Below, piece by piece: positions 1 to 9,455 of a DNA stretch of 43,880 nt. Both the position numbers and the translations under genes were made by a program. The stretch is from Legionella sp. (GTDB lineage: Bacteria > Pseudomonadota > Gammaproteobacteria > Legionellales > Legionellaceae), in NCBI GenBank assembly GCA_009995425.1, contig JAACPN010000011.1:1-43880 (forward strand), given 5' to 3'. The notes beneath the pieces were generated by a model. It was not told the origin of the DNA, searched no databases, and saw only the letters and a program-made list of their open reading frames with translations. Position 1 is the first letter of the stretch; every line of letters starts with the position of its first letter.

Positions 1-27
1 AGAGATTTTTCCATGCCCTCTCCCCAT

Positions 28-80
28 CCCTCTCCCGAAAAAAGCGAGGAGCACTGCTCATACTCCGCGTCGGGAGAGGG
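28..80. repeat. Palindromic repeat (REP-like hairpin)
   Basis: A 10-bp perfect inverted repeat (CCCTCTCCCG at 28-37 and CGGGAGAGGG at 71-80) encloses 33 nt that contain a weaker inner pairing between AGGAG and CTCC. A further CCCTCTCC copy lies just upstream at 16-23. The G/C-rich arms contrast with the A/T-rich DNA that follows. This looks like a dispersed intergenic palindrome or REP-like unit. Only one copy is in the window, so dispersal cannot be shown here. Confidence 0.5.
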
Positions 81-400
81 GGTATCCGTGCCACATTAAG
101 CTCGGCACCCCAATCAAATTCTAAGATGGTTTACGAAAAAATAACTTTCAAATGCACCAAAAGACCCCTAAATTACTGAGATTTTTTTATAAGCGGGAAT
201 TGCTGGCCAATTGCTAGTACAAGTATTGTTGGTCAAGGGAAGGTTATAAAATATAAAATGACATTCTGTCTTCTACTAAATCAGGGAAGAAATAACTTAT
301 GATGTTAACTCCTATGGGTTTATATAGGTTGAAGCATATCATACCCAAAATTGTTATGCAATAAAACTGTTCTTATTGGCCTTTAATTGACGTCCCGAAA
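81..400. other. Gene-free A/T-rich stretch
   Basis: No convincing gene, RNA or terminator is seen between the left-edge palindrome and the end of the toxin gene. The only local structure is a short direct repeat (AATTGCT twice, around 197-216). It could be decayed accessory DNA. Confidence 0.4.
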
Positions 401-763
401 TTATATCATGCCTTCGATCAGTTTATCTGCACCGATCAGGGGAAGGATGCGGAAGAGAACGTTGTTGATAACGCCCTCTTCTGCCTGGGTAAGGAATTTA
501 ATTTTACGCTCTTTCCAGGCAAGTGTTTGAATTAAACTCGCCGCAACGACAGAAGGCTTGTCCATGTTATGAATTAAAACCTCGGTTGCGCCACCTCGAA
601 TACTTGTGCTGATGGGGCAGCAGATAACAAGACCTGTTTTTTGATTATATGTTTTTGATGATAAAATAAAGGCAGGTCGATATTTTCCAATCTCACGGCC
701 TTTTGTTGGCTCAAAATCTATCCATACGATATGATTGCGCTCAGGGATATAGCTTGTGCTCAT
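401..763 (-). CDS. mazF: MazF/PemK-family endoribonuclease toxin
   Basis: A 120-residue protein of the MazF/PemK toxin family, which cleaves mRNA at short specific sequences and is neutralised by a cognate antitoxin. The N-terminal block IVWIDFEPTKGREIGKYRPA (residues 12-31) matches the MazF core strand with the conserved Arg-Pro (29-30). YNQKTGL follows at 39-45 and a typical Ile/Leu-rich C-terminal helix ends the protein. The usual RGD near the N terminus reads RNH here. The ATG overlaps the stop of the antitoxin gene by 4 bp (ATGA), as in co-translated toxin-antitoxin operons. Length is normal for the family and the gene looks intact. The exact RNA target cannot be read from sequence. Confidence 0.88.
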   Translation of the reverse strand: MSTSYIPERNHIVWIDFEPTKGREIGKYRPAFILSSKTYNQKTGLVICCPISTSIRGGATEVLIHNMDKPSVVAASLIQTLAWKERKIKFLTQAEEGVINNVLFRILPLIGADKLIEGMI

Positions 764-1026
764 GATTCACCAACCTCTTTTGCGATGGGCTTGGCAAGTA
801 AGTCGGCATGGGCAAGTTCAGGTGTTAAGCCTTTAAGTAATTGCTCTTCATCAAATGGAAAGCGTGCCTGTTTTTGAGATACGCGTTTTTTTAGCACGAA
901 ACCCTCTTCGTTAACATCAATTTCAACGAGCATTCCTTCTTTAAAGTGAGGAATATCGCGCAAAGCACCTGAAACCCTGAGTGCTAAGCCATTACCCCAT
1001 TTTTGAATTTTAGCTTCTACTTTCAT
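760..1026 (-). CDS. mazE: MazE-like AbrB-fold antitoxin
   Basis: An 88-residue antitoxin with an N-terminal swapped-hairpin (AbrB/MazE) DNA-binding domain. The diagnostic block is KIQKWGNGLALRV (residues 6-18), followed by a GMLVEID strand near 31-37. The acidic C-terminal tail (about 55-88) would wrap the toxin. It lies immediately upstream of the toxin and overlaps it by 4 bp. In this family the antitoxin, alone or with the toxin, represses its own promoter. A purine-rich ribosome site (AGAGG, minus strand of 1034-1038) precedes the ATG. Confidence 0.88.
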   Translation of the reverse strand: MKVEAKIQKWGNGLALRVSGALRDIPHFKEGMLVEIDVNEEGFVLKKRVSQKQARFPFDEEQLLKGLTPELAHADLLAKPIAKEVGES

Positions 1027-1054
1027 GTGATGACCTCTGTTATGGGATAATTAA

Positions 1055-1082
1055 AGTATATACAATGTTGAAACAAAATCAA
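1055..1082 (-). promoter_or_regulatory. Probable promoter of the mazEF operon
   Basis: On the minus strand TTGATT (1077-1082) and TATACT (1055-1060) are separated by 16 bp, which places the start site near 1048, about 20 nt before the mazE ATG. The -10 lies in a small palindrome (GTATATAC) that could serve autorepression. The -35 abuts the 19-bp tandem repeat at 1083-1120. Confidence 0.45.
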
Positions 1083-1120
1083 CATGTGTATTTAGCTCAA
1101 TCATGTGTATTTAGCTCAAT
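1083..1120. repeat. Perfect 19-bp tandem duplication
   Basis: The 19-nt unit CATGTGTATTTAGCTCAAT occurs twice in immediate succession (1083-1101, 1102-1120) with no mismatch. It sits between the divergent mazE and tRNA-fMet promoters. It may be a recent slippage duplication or a paired operator. A run of eight G follows at 1132-1139. Confidence 0.9.
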
Positions 1121-1139
1121 AAAGAATACAAGGGGGGGG

Positions 1140-1168
1140 TTGTGCCAAATAAACATTTTAGGTATACT
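1140..1168 (+). promoter_or_regulatory. Probable promoter of tRNA-fMet
   Basis: TTGTGC (1140-1145) and TATACT (1163-1168) are separated by 17 bp. The predicted start is about 1175, a few nt before the mature tRNA 5' end at 1181. The -10 is near consensus and the -35 is weak. An eight-G run lies directly upstream of the -35. Confidence 0.5.
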
Positions 1169-1180
1169 TCCTTCAGTTGA

Positions 1181-1257
<77 letters not shown>

Positions 1258-1267
1258 CTTCTATATG

Positions 1268-1290
1268 AACCTCATTTATGAGGTTTTTTA
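1268..1290 (+). terminator. Rho-independent terminator after tRNA-fMet
   Basis: A 7-bp perfect stem (AACCTCA 1268-1274, TGAGGTT 1279-1285) with loop TTTA is followed by TTTT. It lies 11 nt after the tRNA CCA. It overlaps the longer upstream reading of the rimP frame, which supports starting rimP at 1328. Some read-through would let the tRNA promoter feed the nusA operon. Confidence 0.8.
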
Positions 1291-1327
1291 TTACCTAATA
1301 TTTTTTAAAATTTTACGAAGCCAATTT

Positions 1328-1786
1328 ATGATCCAACAGGAAATAGAAGCACTCATACGCCCAAGTATCGAAAGCATGGGCATTGAATTTTGGGGCTGTG
1401 AATATCACCGGCAAGGGCGGCATAGTCTTTTACGCATCTATATTGATACACCTGAAGGGGTTGTGGTCGATGACTGTGAGCGCGTAAGTCGTCAAGTCAG
1501 TGCTTTACTTGATGTGCATGATCCAATTCCTGAGCAATATAATTTAGAAATATCATCACCTGGGGAGCCGCGACCTCTGTTTTATCCCGAGCAATACGCG
1601 CGCTATCTTGGCGAAGAAGTTCAGATTCGTTTAGGGCGCCCCATGGGCGACAGGCGAAACATTACGGGGACGATTACAGCAGTTCAGGATGACGCCCTAA
1701 TTTTGCAGGAAGGGGATATAGAGCATACCTTTCCTTTCTCAAACATTGTGAAAGCACATTTGACTGTTGAACGAGGCGAAGCATGA
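1328..1786 (+). CDS. rimP: Ribosome maturation factor RimP
   Basis: A 152-residue protein needed for maturation of the 30S subunit. The RimP_N region contains [14 protein letters not shown] and [11 protein letters not shown], with the family block [20 protein letters not shown] and [10 protein letters not shown]. The C-terminal SH3-like part follows ([16 protein letters not shown]). An in-frame ATG exists at 1265, but that extension is hydrophobic, unlike RimP, and runs through the tRNA terminator, so 1328 ([12 protein letters not shown]) is preferred. The stop overlaps the nusA ATG by 4 bp. Confidence 0.95.
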   Translation: MIQQEIEALIRPSIESMGIEFWGCEYHRQGRHSLLRIYIDTPEGVVVDDCERVSRQVSALLDVHDPIPEQYNLEISSPGEPRPLFYPEQYARYLGEEVQIRLGRPMGDRRNITGTITAVQDDALILQEGDIEHTFPFSNIVKAHLTVERGEA

Positions 1787-3276
1787 GCAAAGAATTGTTA
1801 TTGGTTGCTGAGGCACTATCGAACGAAAAAGGTGTCACCAAAGCTACAGTTTTGGAAGCGATTCAAGCGGGCCTTGAGTCTGCAACACGTAAACTTTCGG
1901 GTATGGATACAGGTGTTCGCGTAAAAGTCGATCCACGAACCGGTCATTATGAAACGTTTCGTTACTGGGATGTGGTTGCTGATGATGAAGTCATGTTTCC
2001 TGAGCGTCAGTTGACGTTAGCAGAAGCCCAAAAGCGTGCTCCAGATATTGAGCTCGGTGGTCGAATTGAAGAATTGGTACCGTCCGTTGAGTTTGGACGT
2101 ATTTCTGCACAAAGTGCACGTCAAGCCATTGCTCAAAAAATGCGGGAAGCAGAACGTAAACTTGTTGAAGATCAATTCAAAGACAAACTTGGCCAGCTTG
2201 TGTACGGAACGGTTAAGAAAGTAACGCGTGAGCATGTGATTATTGATTTAGGTGGAAAGGCCGAGGCCTTTTTGTCGCGTAAAGAAATGCTTTCGCAAGA
2301 AATGTTTCGTACAAATGATCGTGTGCGTGCTTATCTTTATGCAATTTCTGAGCAAACACGGGGACCGCAGCTATTGGTTAGCCGAACTCATGATGGAATG
2401 TTAGTCGAATTGTTTCGCATTGAAGTGCCCGAAATTGGTGAAGCTGTGATTGAAATTAAAGCTGCAGCACGTGATCCAGGTAGTCGTGCTAAAATCGCCG
2501 TTAAAACCAATGATGGGCGTATTGATCCCGTTGGTGCCTGTGTGGGTATGCGTGGTGCTCGCGTGCAAGCCGTTTCTAGTGAGTTAGGTGGTGAGCGCGT
2601 CGATATTATTTTATGGGACGATAACCCTGCACAATTGGTGATTAATGCGATGGCACCTGCTGAAGTCTCATCGATTGTTGTGGATGAAGATTCACACACC
2701 ATGGACTTAGCCGTACACAGTTCGCAGCTATCTCAAGCCATCGGTCGAAGCGGACAAAACGTACGCCTTGCAAGTCAATTAACCGGTTGGTCGCTTAATG
2801 TCATGACGATAGAAGATTTTGAAAGCAAGAACAAAGAAGAAGCCTCCAAAATTATCCAATCATTTACAACGGCATTAGAAATTGATGAAGAAGTGGCTCA
2901 GTTGCTTGTCGATCATGGTTTTTCTTCGTTAGAAGAAGTGGCGTATGTGCCTAAAGAAGAGCTATTGGAAATTGAAGCGTTTGATGACGAAATTGTAGAT
3001 GAACTGCGTAATCGAGCCAATGATACACTTCTAACACAAGCCTTGCTTGGAGAAAAAATAAGTGAAGGCGACACGGATTTAGCTTCGATGGACGGTGTGA
3101 CGCCAGCATTGTTTGAAGGTTTGATGGCTGCAGGCATTACCACACGTGATGATTTAGCAGAGCTTGCAGTCGATGAGTTACTCGATGTGCCTGGGATGAC
3201 GGAAGAAAAAGCTGGAGCCTTAATTATGAAGGCTCGGGAAGCATGGTTTGAGTCTGACGACGCGTCTGAGGCTTGA
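1783..3276 (+). CDS. nusA: Transcription termination/antitermination factor NusA
   Basis: A 497-residue RNA polymerase-associated factor that controls pausing, termination and rRNA antitermination. The order is N-terminal RNAP-binding domain (about 1-125), S1 domain (about 135-200, with [18 protein letters not shown]), two KH domains (about 230-345, with VGMRGARVQ and [13 protein letters not shown]), then two acidic C-terminal repeats (about 365-490). Length equals that of the E. coli protein (495), so both acidic repeats are present as in other gammaproteobacteria. It is translationally coupled to rimP and followed by infB. Confidence 0.98.
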   Translation: MSKELLLVAEALSNEKGVTKATVLEAIQAGLESATRKLSGMDTGVRVKVDPRTGHYETFRYWDVVADDEVMFPERQLTLAEAQKRAPDIELGGRIEELVPSVEFGRISAQSARQAIAQKMREAERKLVEDQFKDKLGQLVYGTVKKVTREHVIIDLGGKAEAFLSRKEMLSQEMFRTNDRVRAYLYAISEQTRGPQLLVSRTHDGMLVELFRIEVPEIGEAVIEIKAAARDPGSRAKIAVKTNDGRIDPVGACVGMRGARVQAVSSELGGERVDIILWDDNPAQLVINAMAPAEVSSIVVDEDSHTMDLAVHSSQLSQAIGRSGQNVRLASQLTGWSLNVMTIEDFESKNKEEASKIIQSFTTALEIDEEVAQLLVDHGFSSLEEVAYVPKEELLEIEAFDDEIVDELRNRANDTLLTQALLGEKISEGDTDLASMDGVTPALFEGLMAAGITTRDDLAELAVDELLDVPGMTEEKAGALIMKAREAWFESDDASEA

Positions 3277-3328
3277 TGAGTTGCTGAATGTGAATGTGAG
3301 TGCGAGTTGCAGAGAGGGGAAATAAAAC

Positions 3329-5947
3329 ATGGCTGATGTAACGGTGAAGCAATTAGCAAGTGTCGTTGGGATCCCAGTTGAACGGTTGTTAAGCCAATTG
3401 AAAAGTGCTGGCTTATCAATAACGTCAGAAGAGCAGCTGGTCAATGAAGATCAAAAACGAATCTTGATTAATCATTTAAAAGGCAATCGTGCGCAAGAAG
3501 ATGTCGCCAAGCCTGAACGTATCACCTTACGCCGAAAAAGTATTTCTCAAATGCCTCTTGGGCAAGATGCTCAGCGCGGTAAAACAGTGAATATTGAAGT
3601 ACGTAAAAAACGCACGTATGTGAAGCGTACAGCATTACAGGAAGCCGAGGTTGAGCCTGTTGAATCAGTTGAGCCTGTTGAATCAGTTGAGCCTGTTGAA
3701 TCAGTTGAAGCCATTGAGTCAGTTAACGTTATGATAGAACAGGTCGATGTGCTAGATTCACCTGCAGAAGCGGCGGTTCTGCAAATCGATGCTGCTGTAG
3801 AAGCGGAGAGCACATCTCAATCTGAGGTTGGATCTGAACCTGAGCAAACTCCTGAGTCTTCATCGGTTGAAGATACATCTGAACCATCTGAGTTGAGTCA
3901 AATGACGCCAGAGTTACATCTTGAGCTCGAGTTAGATCTTGAGCCCAAATCTGAGCCTAAGCGTGCGCGTACAGATGCACCCTCTCATGATAAGAAAAAA
4001 ACCAATGCCGATGCTAAACGTGGTCATAAAAAATCAAAATATGATGCGTCATCACGAAATGAAGGGGATGGTTTTTCTGGGAACGGGCGACGTCATAATA
4101 AATCGAAGAAAAAACGAGGCCATGAAAAATCTGAGCGTTATCTTGAAGCTGAGGAAGCGTTAACACATGGCTTTGCGAAACCAACAGCACCCATAAAACA
4201 TGATGTTGCCGTACCTGAAACCATCACCGTTGCTGAGCTTGCCAACCGTATGTCGGTCAAAGGCGTTGAGGTGATTAAAGTGATGATGGGGCTTGGCGCT
4301 ATGGCGACTATCAATCAAGTGATTGACCAAGAAACAGCTATGATTGTGGTTGAAGAGATGGGGCATACGCCACGCGCTCTCAGTGATAATGCGATTGAAG
4401 AAGGCTTAAATCATGCGCATACTCACACGGGAGAAAAAACAACACGCGCACCGGTTGTCACCATTATGGGGCATGTTGATCACGGTAAAACCTCGTTGCT
4501 TGATTATATTCGTCGAACGAAAGTCGCTGTAGGCGAAGCCGGTGGTATTACGCAGCATATTGGTGCGTATCATGTTTCAACAGATAAAGGGGATTTAACC
4601 TTTCTTGATACACCAGGTCACGCGGCATTTACAGCCATGCGTTCGCGTGGTGCAAAGTCAACTGATATCGTCATTTTGGTGGTTGCGGGTGATGATGGTG
4701 TGAAGCCACAAACCATCGAAGCCGTTCAACATGCGAAAGCTGCAAACGTGCCGATGATTGTTGCAGTGAATAAGATGGATAAAGACGGTGTGGATCCCGA
4801 TCGCGTGATGACCGAATTATCAAGTCATGATGTGTTACCCGAGGCATGGGGTGGTGACACACAATTTGTTCAGATCTCAGCGAAAACAGGCATGGGTGTC
4901 GATGATCTTTTAGATGCGCTTTTATTGCAGTCCGAAGTTTTAGAGCTTGAGGCTCATCAAGAAGGTCCTGCGCGTGGTGTGGTGATTGAATCTCGTCTTG
5001 ATAAAGGCCGCGGTCCTGTGGCAACCATTCTTGTTCAAAGCGGCACGTTACAGAAAGGCGATATGTTGCTTGCAGGCCAACAGTATGGTCGTGTGCGTGC
5101 ACTGGTTCGTGATAATGGCGAAAGTGTATCTTCCGTGGGTCCATCAATACCTGTTGAGGTGCTGGGGTTATCCGCGATTCCTCATGCCGGTGATGAAGCG
5201 ATTGTGGTTGCTGATGAAAAACGCGCACGTGAAGTGGCTTTGTTTAGACAAGGAAAGTTCCGTGATGTAAAACTTGCGAGACGTCAACGCAGCAGCTTAG
5301 AAAATATGTTCGATGACATGCAAGCCGGTGAAGTTAAAACGCTGAACATTGCACTTAAGGCTGATGTTCAAGGCTCGGTTGAAGCCATTGCTGATGCATT
5401 AACGAACTTGTCTAACAATGAAGTCAAAGTGAACGTTATTGCGACCGGTGTTGGTGGTATTACCGAATCTGATGTGCATTTAGCGATTGCCTCTGATGCA
5501 CTGTTAATTGGTTTTAACGTACGAGCCGATTCTGCCGCAAGACGTTTAGCTGAAGTGGAATCTGTTGCTTTAAATTATTACAGTGTTATTTATGATATTG
5601 TCGACCAAGTCAAAGCCGCCCTAACAGGTATGCTTGCGCCGACGTTCAAAGAAAACATTATTGGACTCGCTGAAGTGCGTGATGTGTTTCGCTCACCCAA
5701 ACTTGGCGCAATTGCAGGATGTATGGTGGTTGAAGGTTCGCTTAAGCGTAATAGACCGATTCGTGTGTTACGTGATCATGTGGTTATTTATGAAGGTGAG
5801 CTTGAATCGTTACGTCGATTTAAAGATGATGCATCTGAAGTACGTCAAGGCATGGAGTGTGGTGTCGGCGTTAAAAACTATAATGATGTTAAAGTGGGTG
5901 ACATGATTGAAGTATTCGAAACAGTTGAGGTCAAGCGCGAGTTATGA
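3329..5947 (+). CDS. infB: Translation initiation factor IF-2
   Basis: An 872-residue GTPase that brings fMet-tRNA to the 30S P site. There is an IF2_N domain at the start ([18 protein letters not shown]), a long charged linker, a second IF2_N region near 290-350 ([20 protein letters not shown]), the G domain (GHVDHGKT at 381-388, DTPGH at 427-431, NKMD at 481-484), and then domains II-IV. The linker holds a tandem VEPVES repeat encoded by 18-bp units. A good ribosome site (AGAGGGGAAA) lies just before the ATG. The gene shares the operon with tRNA-fMet-proximal rimP-nusA and overlaps rbfA by 4 bp. Confidence 0.98.
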   Translation: MADVTVKQLASVVGIPVERLLSQLKSAGLSITSEEQLVNEDQKRILINHLKGNRAQEDVAKPERITLRRKSISQMPLGQDAQRGKTVNIEVRKKRTYVKRTALQEAEVEPVESVEPVESVEPVESVEAIESVNVMIEQVDVLDSPAEAAVLQIDAAVEAESTSQSEVGSEPEQTPESSSVEDTSEPSELSQMTPELHLELELDLEPKSEPKRARTDAPSHDKKKTNADAKRGHKKSKYDASSRNEGDGFSGNGRRHNKSKKKRGHEKSERYLEAEEALTHGFAKPTAPIKHDVAVPETITVAELANRMSVKGVEVIKVMMGLGAMATINQVIDQETAMIVVEEMGHTPRALSDNAIEEGLNHAHTHTGEKTTRAPVVTIMGHVDHGKTSLLDYIRRTKVAVGEAGGITQHIGAYHVSTDKGDLTFLDTPGHAAFTAMRSRGAKSTDIVILVVAGDDGVKPQTIEAVQHAKAANVPMIVAVNKMDKDGVDPDRVMTELSSHDVLPEAWGGDTQFVQISAKTGMGVDDLLDALLLQSEVLELEAHQEGPARGVVIESRLDKGRGPVATILVQSGTLQKGDMLLAGQQYGRVRALVRDNGESVSSVGPSIPVEVLGLSAIPHAGDEAIVVADEKRAREVALFRQGKFRDVKLARRQRSSLENMFDDMQAGEVKTLNIALKADVQGSVEAIADALTNLSNNEVKVNVIATGVGGITESDVHLAIASDALLIGFNVRADSAARRLAEVESVALNYYSVIYDIVDQVKAALTGMLAPTFKENIIGLAEVRDVFRSPKLGAIAGCMVVEGSLKRNRPIRVLRDHVVIYEGELESLRRFKDDASEVRQGMECGVGVKNYNDVKVGDMIEVFETVEVKREL
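3650..3721 (+). repeat. 18-bp minisatellite inside infB
   Basis: Three exact 18-bp copies (3650-3667, 3668-3685, 3686-3703; unit GTTGAGCCTGTTGAATCA) and one diverged copy (3704-3721) encode a VEPVES array in the variable linker of IF-2. The unit is a multiple of three, so copy-number change keeps the frame. Confidence 0.95.
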
Positions 5948-6306
5948 ATCACAACGGTAGACGACCCGATCGCGTGGCTGAATTGATGCAGCGCAAGCTT
6001 GCACATTTAATTCAGCACGAAGTGGATGATCCACGGCTCCCACAATGGATGACCATTTTAGCTGTGAATATTTCAAAAGATTTAAGTCATGCGCGGGTGT
6101 ATTTTACAGCCATCAGTGATGCACCCGATGAAGTCACAGCTTTACTCAACGAGTCGGCGGTATTTTTACGTACAGCGCTTGCTCGTAGCTTGAGTTTGCG
6201 TAAAGTTCCCAAGCTTTCGTTTGTTTATGATACCTCAGTTGAGTACGGTAAGCGTCTGACGCGATTGATTGATGATGCGAACAATTTTGATGAGCCAGAC
6301 GCCTAA
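5944..6306 (+). CDS. rbfA: Ribosome-binding factor A
   Basis: A 120-residue cold-shock 30S maturation factor with a KH-like fold. Recognisable blocks are [44 protein letters not shown] and the C-terminal [21 protein letters not shown]. It overlaps infB by 4 bp and its last codons overlap truB, as in the standard nusA operon. Length is typical. Confidence 0.96.
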   Translation: MNHNGRRPDRVAELMQRKLAHLIQHEVDDPRLPQWMTILAVNISKDLSHARVYFTAISDAPDEVTALLNESAVFLRTALARSLSLRKVPKLSFVYDTSVEYGKRLTRLIDDANNFDEPDA

Positions 6307-7210
6307 AATTACTCCTGCATGCATTGACGGTATTTTATTGATTGATAAACCCCTAGGGTTATCGAGTAATGCTGTTTTGCAGCGTGTCAAACGCTTGCTG
6401 GGTGCAAAAAAAGCAGGACACACCGGAAGTTTAGATCCACTCGCCACAGGCATGCTGCCTATTTGTTTTGGCGAAGCCACTAAGTTTTCTCACTATCTGT
6501 TAGATGCCGATAAAACCTATGAAGCTTCAGGTTTGTTAGGTGCAACTTCAAATACGGGAGATGCTGAAGGTGATATTACGCCATGTGTTGAACGCGTTGA
6601 TATCTCGTATGAAGCACTCATGGATGTTTTGCCTGGTTTTACAGGTGATATTCAACAAGTGCCCCCCATGTATTCTGCGCTCAAGCACCAAGGTAAGCCT
6701 TTGTATGACTACGCAAGACGCGGCGAAAATATTTCAAGATCTGCACGAAATTTACATATTCATGAACTGCGGTGTCGTGGGTTTGATGGGTATACCATGG
6801 ATCTCACGGTTACGTGCAGCAAAGGGACTTATATTCGTTCGTTAGTTGAATCCATTGGCGAAGCTTTAGGCGTGGGTGCTTATGTGACCAAACTTCATCG
6901 CGTGCATACGGCTGGGTTTGAGCATCAGCCTATGTGGTCGCTTGAGGCCTTGGAGGCCGAAACGTTGGAGGCTCGACGAGCTCATTTATTGCCTGTTGAT
7001 TATGCGATAACCCAATTTCCACGTTTTGATTTGGATGCTGATGCTGTATTGGCGTTGAGCCAAGGCAAAGTGATTTCTCATGTGTTTGATGCGGTAGAAA
7101 CCTCTGAATACCTCCGGCTTTATGCATCTGAAGGTAATTTTTTTGGACTGGGTGAGCGAACACCTGAGGGTGAGCTTAAGGTCAAGCGGCTTGTGGCACA
7201 AGCGCACTAA
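6290..7210 (+). CDS. truB: tRNA pseudouridine(55) synthase
   Basis: A 306-residue enzyme that makes pseudouridine 55 in the T loop of tRNAs. The catalytic motif GHTGSLDPLATGMLP carries the active-site Asp. GDIQQVPPMYSALKHQGKPL and CSKGTYIRSL are further family blocks, and a C-terminal PUA-like region ends in GLGERTPEGELKVKRLV. The frame is open from 6269 (MMMRTIL), but starting at 6290 ([14 protein letters not shown]) matches the usual short N terminus before DG-LLIDKP. Either start lies inside the end of rbfA and lacks a strong ribosome site, so coupling is likely. Confidence 0.95.
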   Translation: MSQTPKITPACIDGILLIDKPLGLSSNAVLQRVKRLLGAKKAGHTGSLDPLATGMLPICFGEATKFSHYLLDADKTYEASGLLGATSNTGDAEGDITPCVERVDISYEALMDVLPGFTGDIQQVPPMYSALKHQGKPLYDYARRGENISRSARNLHIHELRCRGFDGYTMDLTVTCSKGTYIRSLVESIGEALGVGAYVTKLHRVHTAGFEHQPMWSLEALEAETLEARRAHLLPVDYAITQFPRFDLDADAVLALSQGKVISHVFDAVETSEYLRLYASEGNFFGLGERTPEGELKVKRLVAQAH

Positions 7211-7283
7211 AGTTTGCTTTTACACTGGTTTTTATGTATTATATTTGCTCAGATAAGGTTGGGTCACGTCATAGGGGCCGAGC

Positions 7284-8135
7284 ATGACATATTCTCGCTA
7301 TTTTTCATCAGAGTTTGATGTTTTCAACGACAGGGTCGGAATTTTCCCTAGCGTATCGAGCTGTATGCGTGAGTTAGAAGGCTATGGCAATGTCATACGT
7401 AAACATACACCTGATGTTGATTTTGTCCGTGTACTCTTGGTACGATCGCGACGGATGGTGTTGTTGTCGGTGGCGTTGATGGAGCAAAATATCGAGCAGT
7501 ATGGCCCATGGCTTAGATTTTTAGATAGTTTTTTCGAAATATTTGCATTGTATCATGCCGTTATTTTACTTCCTCGATTTTGGATGAATACGCTGTATGT
7601 TTTTAATCATATAGGTGATGAAACACCGGCCGATATGCAGGCTCGCCTCTGGGAAATGGCGTATGATTTTGGCTGGCTTGTGACGGGCGTGTTGAGTTTG
7701 TTTGTTTTGGTGGGGCCTTTGGCGCCTTGCGCGCTTTTCCTCTCGGTTGCAACCCCCAGTTATCATTTGTTCATGCATTTGACGCGTATGACCCTAGCGC
7801 TTTCTGAAGGCAAAACACTCGAGCATCACTACGCTGAATTAATGCCTTTGATGGTGCGTATCGGGGTAAGTATTTGTGTGGTATCAGCGGCTGTTGTGAT
7901 TCTGCTGTGCTGTACAAGTCCTGTTTTAGCTTTTGCTGCTGCAGCTGTGGCTGTGCTTGCGACCATAGCTGGTAAATTGCTTTCTGATTATTTAGCAAAG
8001 CCAGACGTGGGCCAAGCCTCAACAACGTCGTTGGCTGCACACAGCCTATTTAATGTTAATGCGGATGCAGGTGTTCAAACTCAACCCTATGAGAATACAC
8101 GGGTTTTAGTTGCCAGTTTAGAGAGGCCCGTGTAA
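7284..8135 (+). CDS. Membrane protein of unknown function (paralogue A)
   Basis: A 283-residue protein I do not recognise. It has an amphipathic N-terminal part with ELEGYGNVIR (30-39) and a basic RSRRM patch (54-58), then predicted membrane helices at about 84-107, 131-155, 193-212 and 213-232, and a soluble tail. It is clearly paralogous to the protein at 9452-10177: both share LEGYG, a basic RSRRM patch, LPRF/IPRF, WEMAYDFGW, LVG-LAP and PVLAF at matching spacing. The two copies flank a transporter gene, which suggests a common role. The family is probably lineage-specific; effector or envelope functions are guesses. Confidence 0.75.
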   Translation: MTYSRYFSSEFDVFNDRVGIFPSVSSCMRELEGYGNVIRKHTPDVDFVRVLLVRSRRMVLLSVALMEQNIEQYGPWLRFLDSFFEIFALYHAVILLPRFWMNTLYVFNHIGDETPADMQARLWEMAYDFGWLVTGVLSLFVLVGPLAPCALFLSVATPSYHLFMHLTRMTLALSEGKTLEHHYAELMPLMVRIGVSICVVSAAVVILLCCTSPVLAFAAAAVAVLATIAGKLLSDYLAKPDVGQASTTSLAAHSLFNVNADAGVQTQPYENTRVLVASLERPV

Positions 8136-8171
8136 AGTGCTTTGATTTTCAAATTATGAGGTTAGCACGGC

Positions 8172-9455
8172 GTGAACACAAAAAATCGTATTAAATCAAT
8201 TTTCGGCGGTGCACTGGGTAATTTGATTGAGTGGTATGACTGGTATATTTATTCCGCATTTTCGTTATATTTTGCAGCGTCTTTTTTTCCTAAAGGAAAT
8301 CTAACGGCACAATTACTCCATACAGCGGCTATTTTTGCGGTAGGCTTTCTGATGCGCCCAGTGGGTGGTTTACTGATGGGGGTGTATGCTGACAAAAAAG
8401 GGCGCCGAGCGGCTCTTGTTGCGTCGGTTATGCTGATGTGTTTCGGTTCACTTTTAATCGCTTTGGCGCCTACGTATCATATGGTGGGTATCTGGTCGCC
8501 TGCAATCCTTGTTTTTGCGCGCTTAATCCAAGGAATTAGTGTGGGGGGCGAGTATGGTGTGAGTGCTACGTATTTGAGTGAAATGGCCAGCAGTCGTTAT
8601 CGAGGCTTTTATTCCAGTTTTCAGTACGTGACGTTGATTATGGGGCAACTGATAGCACTTTTAGTGCTGATTGTTTTACAACGTTATGTCTTAACACAGG
8701 AGCAATTATACAGCTGGGGTTGGAGAATACCGTTTTTAATTGGTGCCTTGGGGGCCTACGTTGGGTTTTATTTACGTTGCCGAATTAACGAAACGGATTC
8801 TTTTGAGCATGAAAGTCCAACGAAACTGAAACAAAATCCACTGGTGGGGCTGATTAAGCACCCCAAAGAAGTGTTGGTTGTTATTGGGCTTACCATGGGG
8901 GGGACGTTGGCGTTTTACACGTATTCGACCTACATGCAAAAATTTATCGTGAATACCATAGGTCTTAGCCGTGATACCGCAACACTGCTTTCGGCTTCTA
9001 CGCTTGTGGTGTTTATGGTTGTTCAGCCTTTATTTGGTTTATTATCTGACATCATTGGTCGTCGGCGCTTGCTGATAACGTTTGGAATTTTAGGGAGCGT
9101 GACGACCGTACCCATTTTAACCACGTTAAGTTCTACGCAAAACCCTTGGTTGATCTTTGCACTCATCACCACCGCACTCTTAATCGTGTCAACGTATACA
9201 TCTATTTCGGCTATTGTCAAAGCCGAGCTTTTTCCTGTTGAAATTCGCGCGTTGGGTGTGAGTTTGCCATACGCCATTGCGGTGTCGGTATTTGGTGGGA
9301 CCGCTGAGTATATTGCGCTTTGGTCGAAAAGCATGGGGCATGAGGCATGGTTTTTTTGGTATGTTTCTTTTTGTATTATGCTTTCGCTCGTGGTGTATAT
9401 TAAAATGCCGGATACTAAAGAAAACTCCTGTCTTGATCATGATGAAGAGCCATGA
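8172..9455 (+). CDS. MFS transporter, metabolite:H+ symporter (MHS/KgtP-ProP) family
   Basis: A 427-residue, 12-helix inner-membrane transporter. The N-terminal signature GNLIEWYDWYIY (16-27), the loop 2-3 motif DKKGRR (74-79) and ARLIQGISVGGEYG (about 118-131) place it in the metabolite:H+ symporter group, which includes KgtP (2-oxoglutarate), ProP and citrate carriers. Substrate cannot be fixed from sequence. Translation starts at GTG (8172) after a GAGG site about 10 nt upstream. The stop overlaps the start of the following paralogue B by 4 bp (ATGA), so they are co-translated. Confidence 0.88.
   Translation: MNTKNRIKSIFGGALGNLIEWYDWYIYSAFSLYFAASFFPKGNLTAQLLHTAAIFAVGFLMRPVGGLLMGVYADKKGRRAALVASVMLMCFGSLLIALAPTYHMVGIWSPAILVFARLIQGISVGGEYGVSATYLSEMASSRYRGFYSSFQYVTLIMGQLIALLVLIVLQRYVLTQEQLYSWGWRIPFLIGALGAYVGFYLRCRINETDSFEHESPTKLKQNPLVGLIKHPKEVLVVIGLTMGGTLAFYTYSTYMQKFIVNTIGLSRDTATLLSASTLVVFMVVQPLFGLLSDIIGRRRLLITFGILGSVTTVPILTTLSSTQNPWLIFALITTALLIVSTYTSISAIVKAELFPVEIRALGVSLPYAIAVSVFGGTAEYIALWSKSMGHEAWFFWYVSFCIMLSLVVYIKMPDTKENSCLDHDEEP

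Noticed and set aside
1265-1327. Longer N terminus for RimP (ATG at 1265)
   Set aside because: The extra 21 residues are hydrophobic and unlike RimP, and the region contains the tRNA terminator hairpin.
2913-3419. Ser-rich 168-codon frame antisense to nusA
   Set aside because: It is a shadow frame over a clear nusA reading.
3571-3813. Ser/Thr-rich reading frame on the minus strand
   Set aside because: It is the antisense of the IF-2 VEPVES repeat, with no start context or family support.
4671-5228. His-rich 185-codon frame on the minus strand of infB
   Set aside because: It is a shadow of the IF-2 G domain; the composition reflects the opposite strand.
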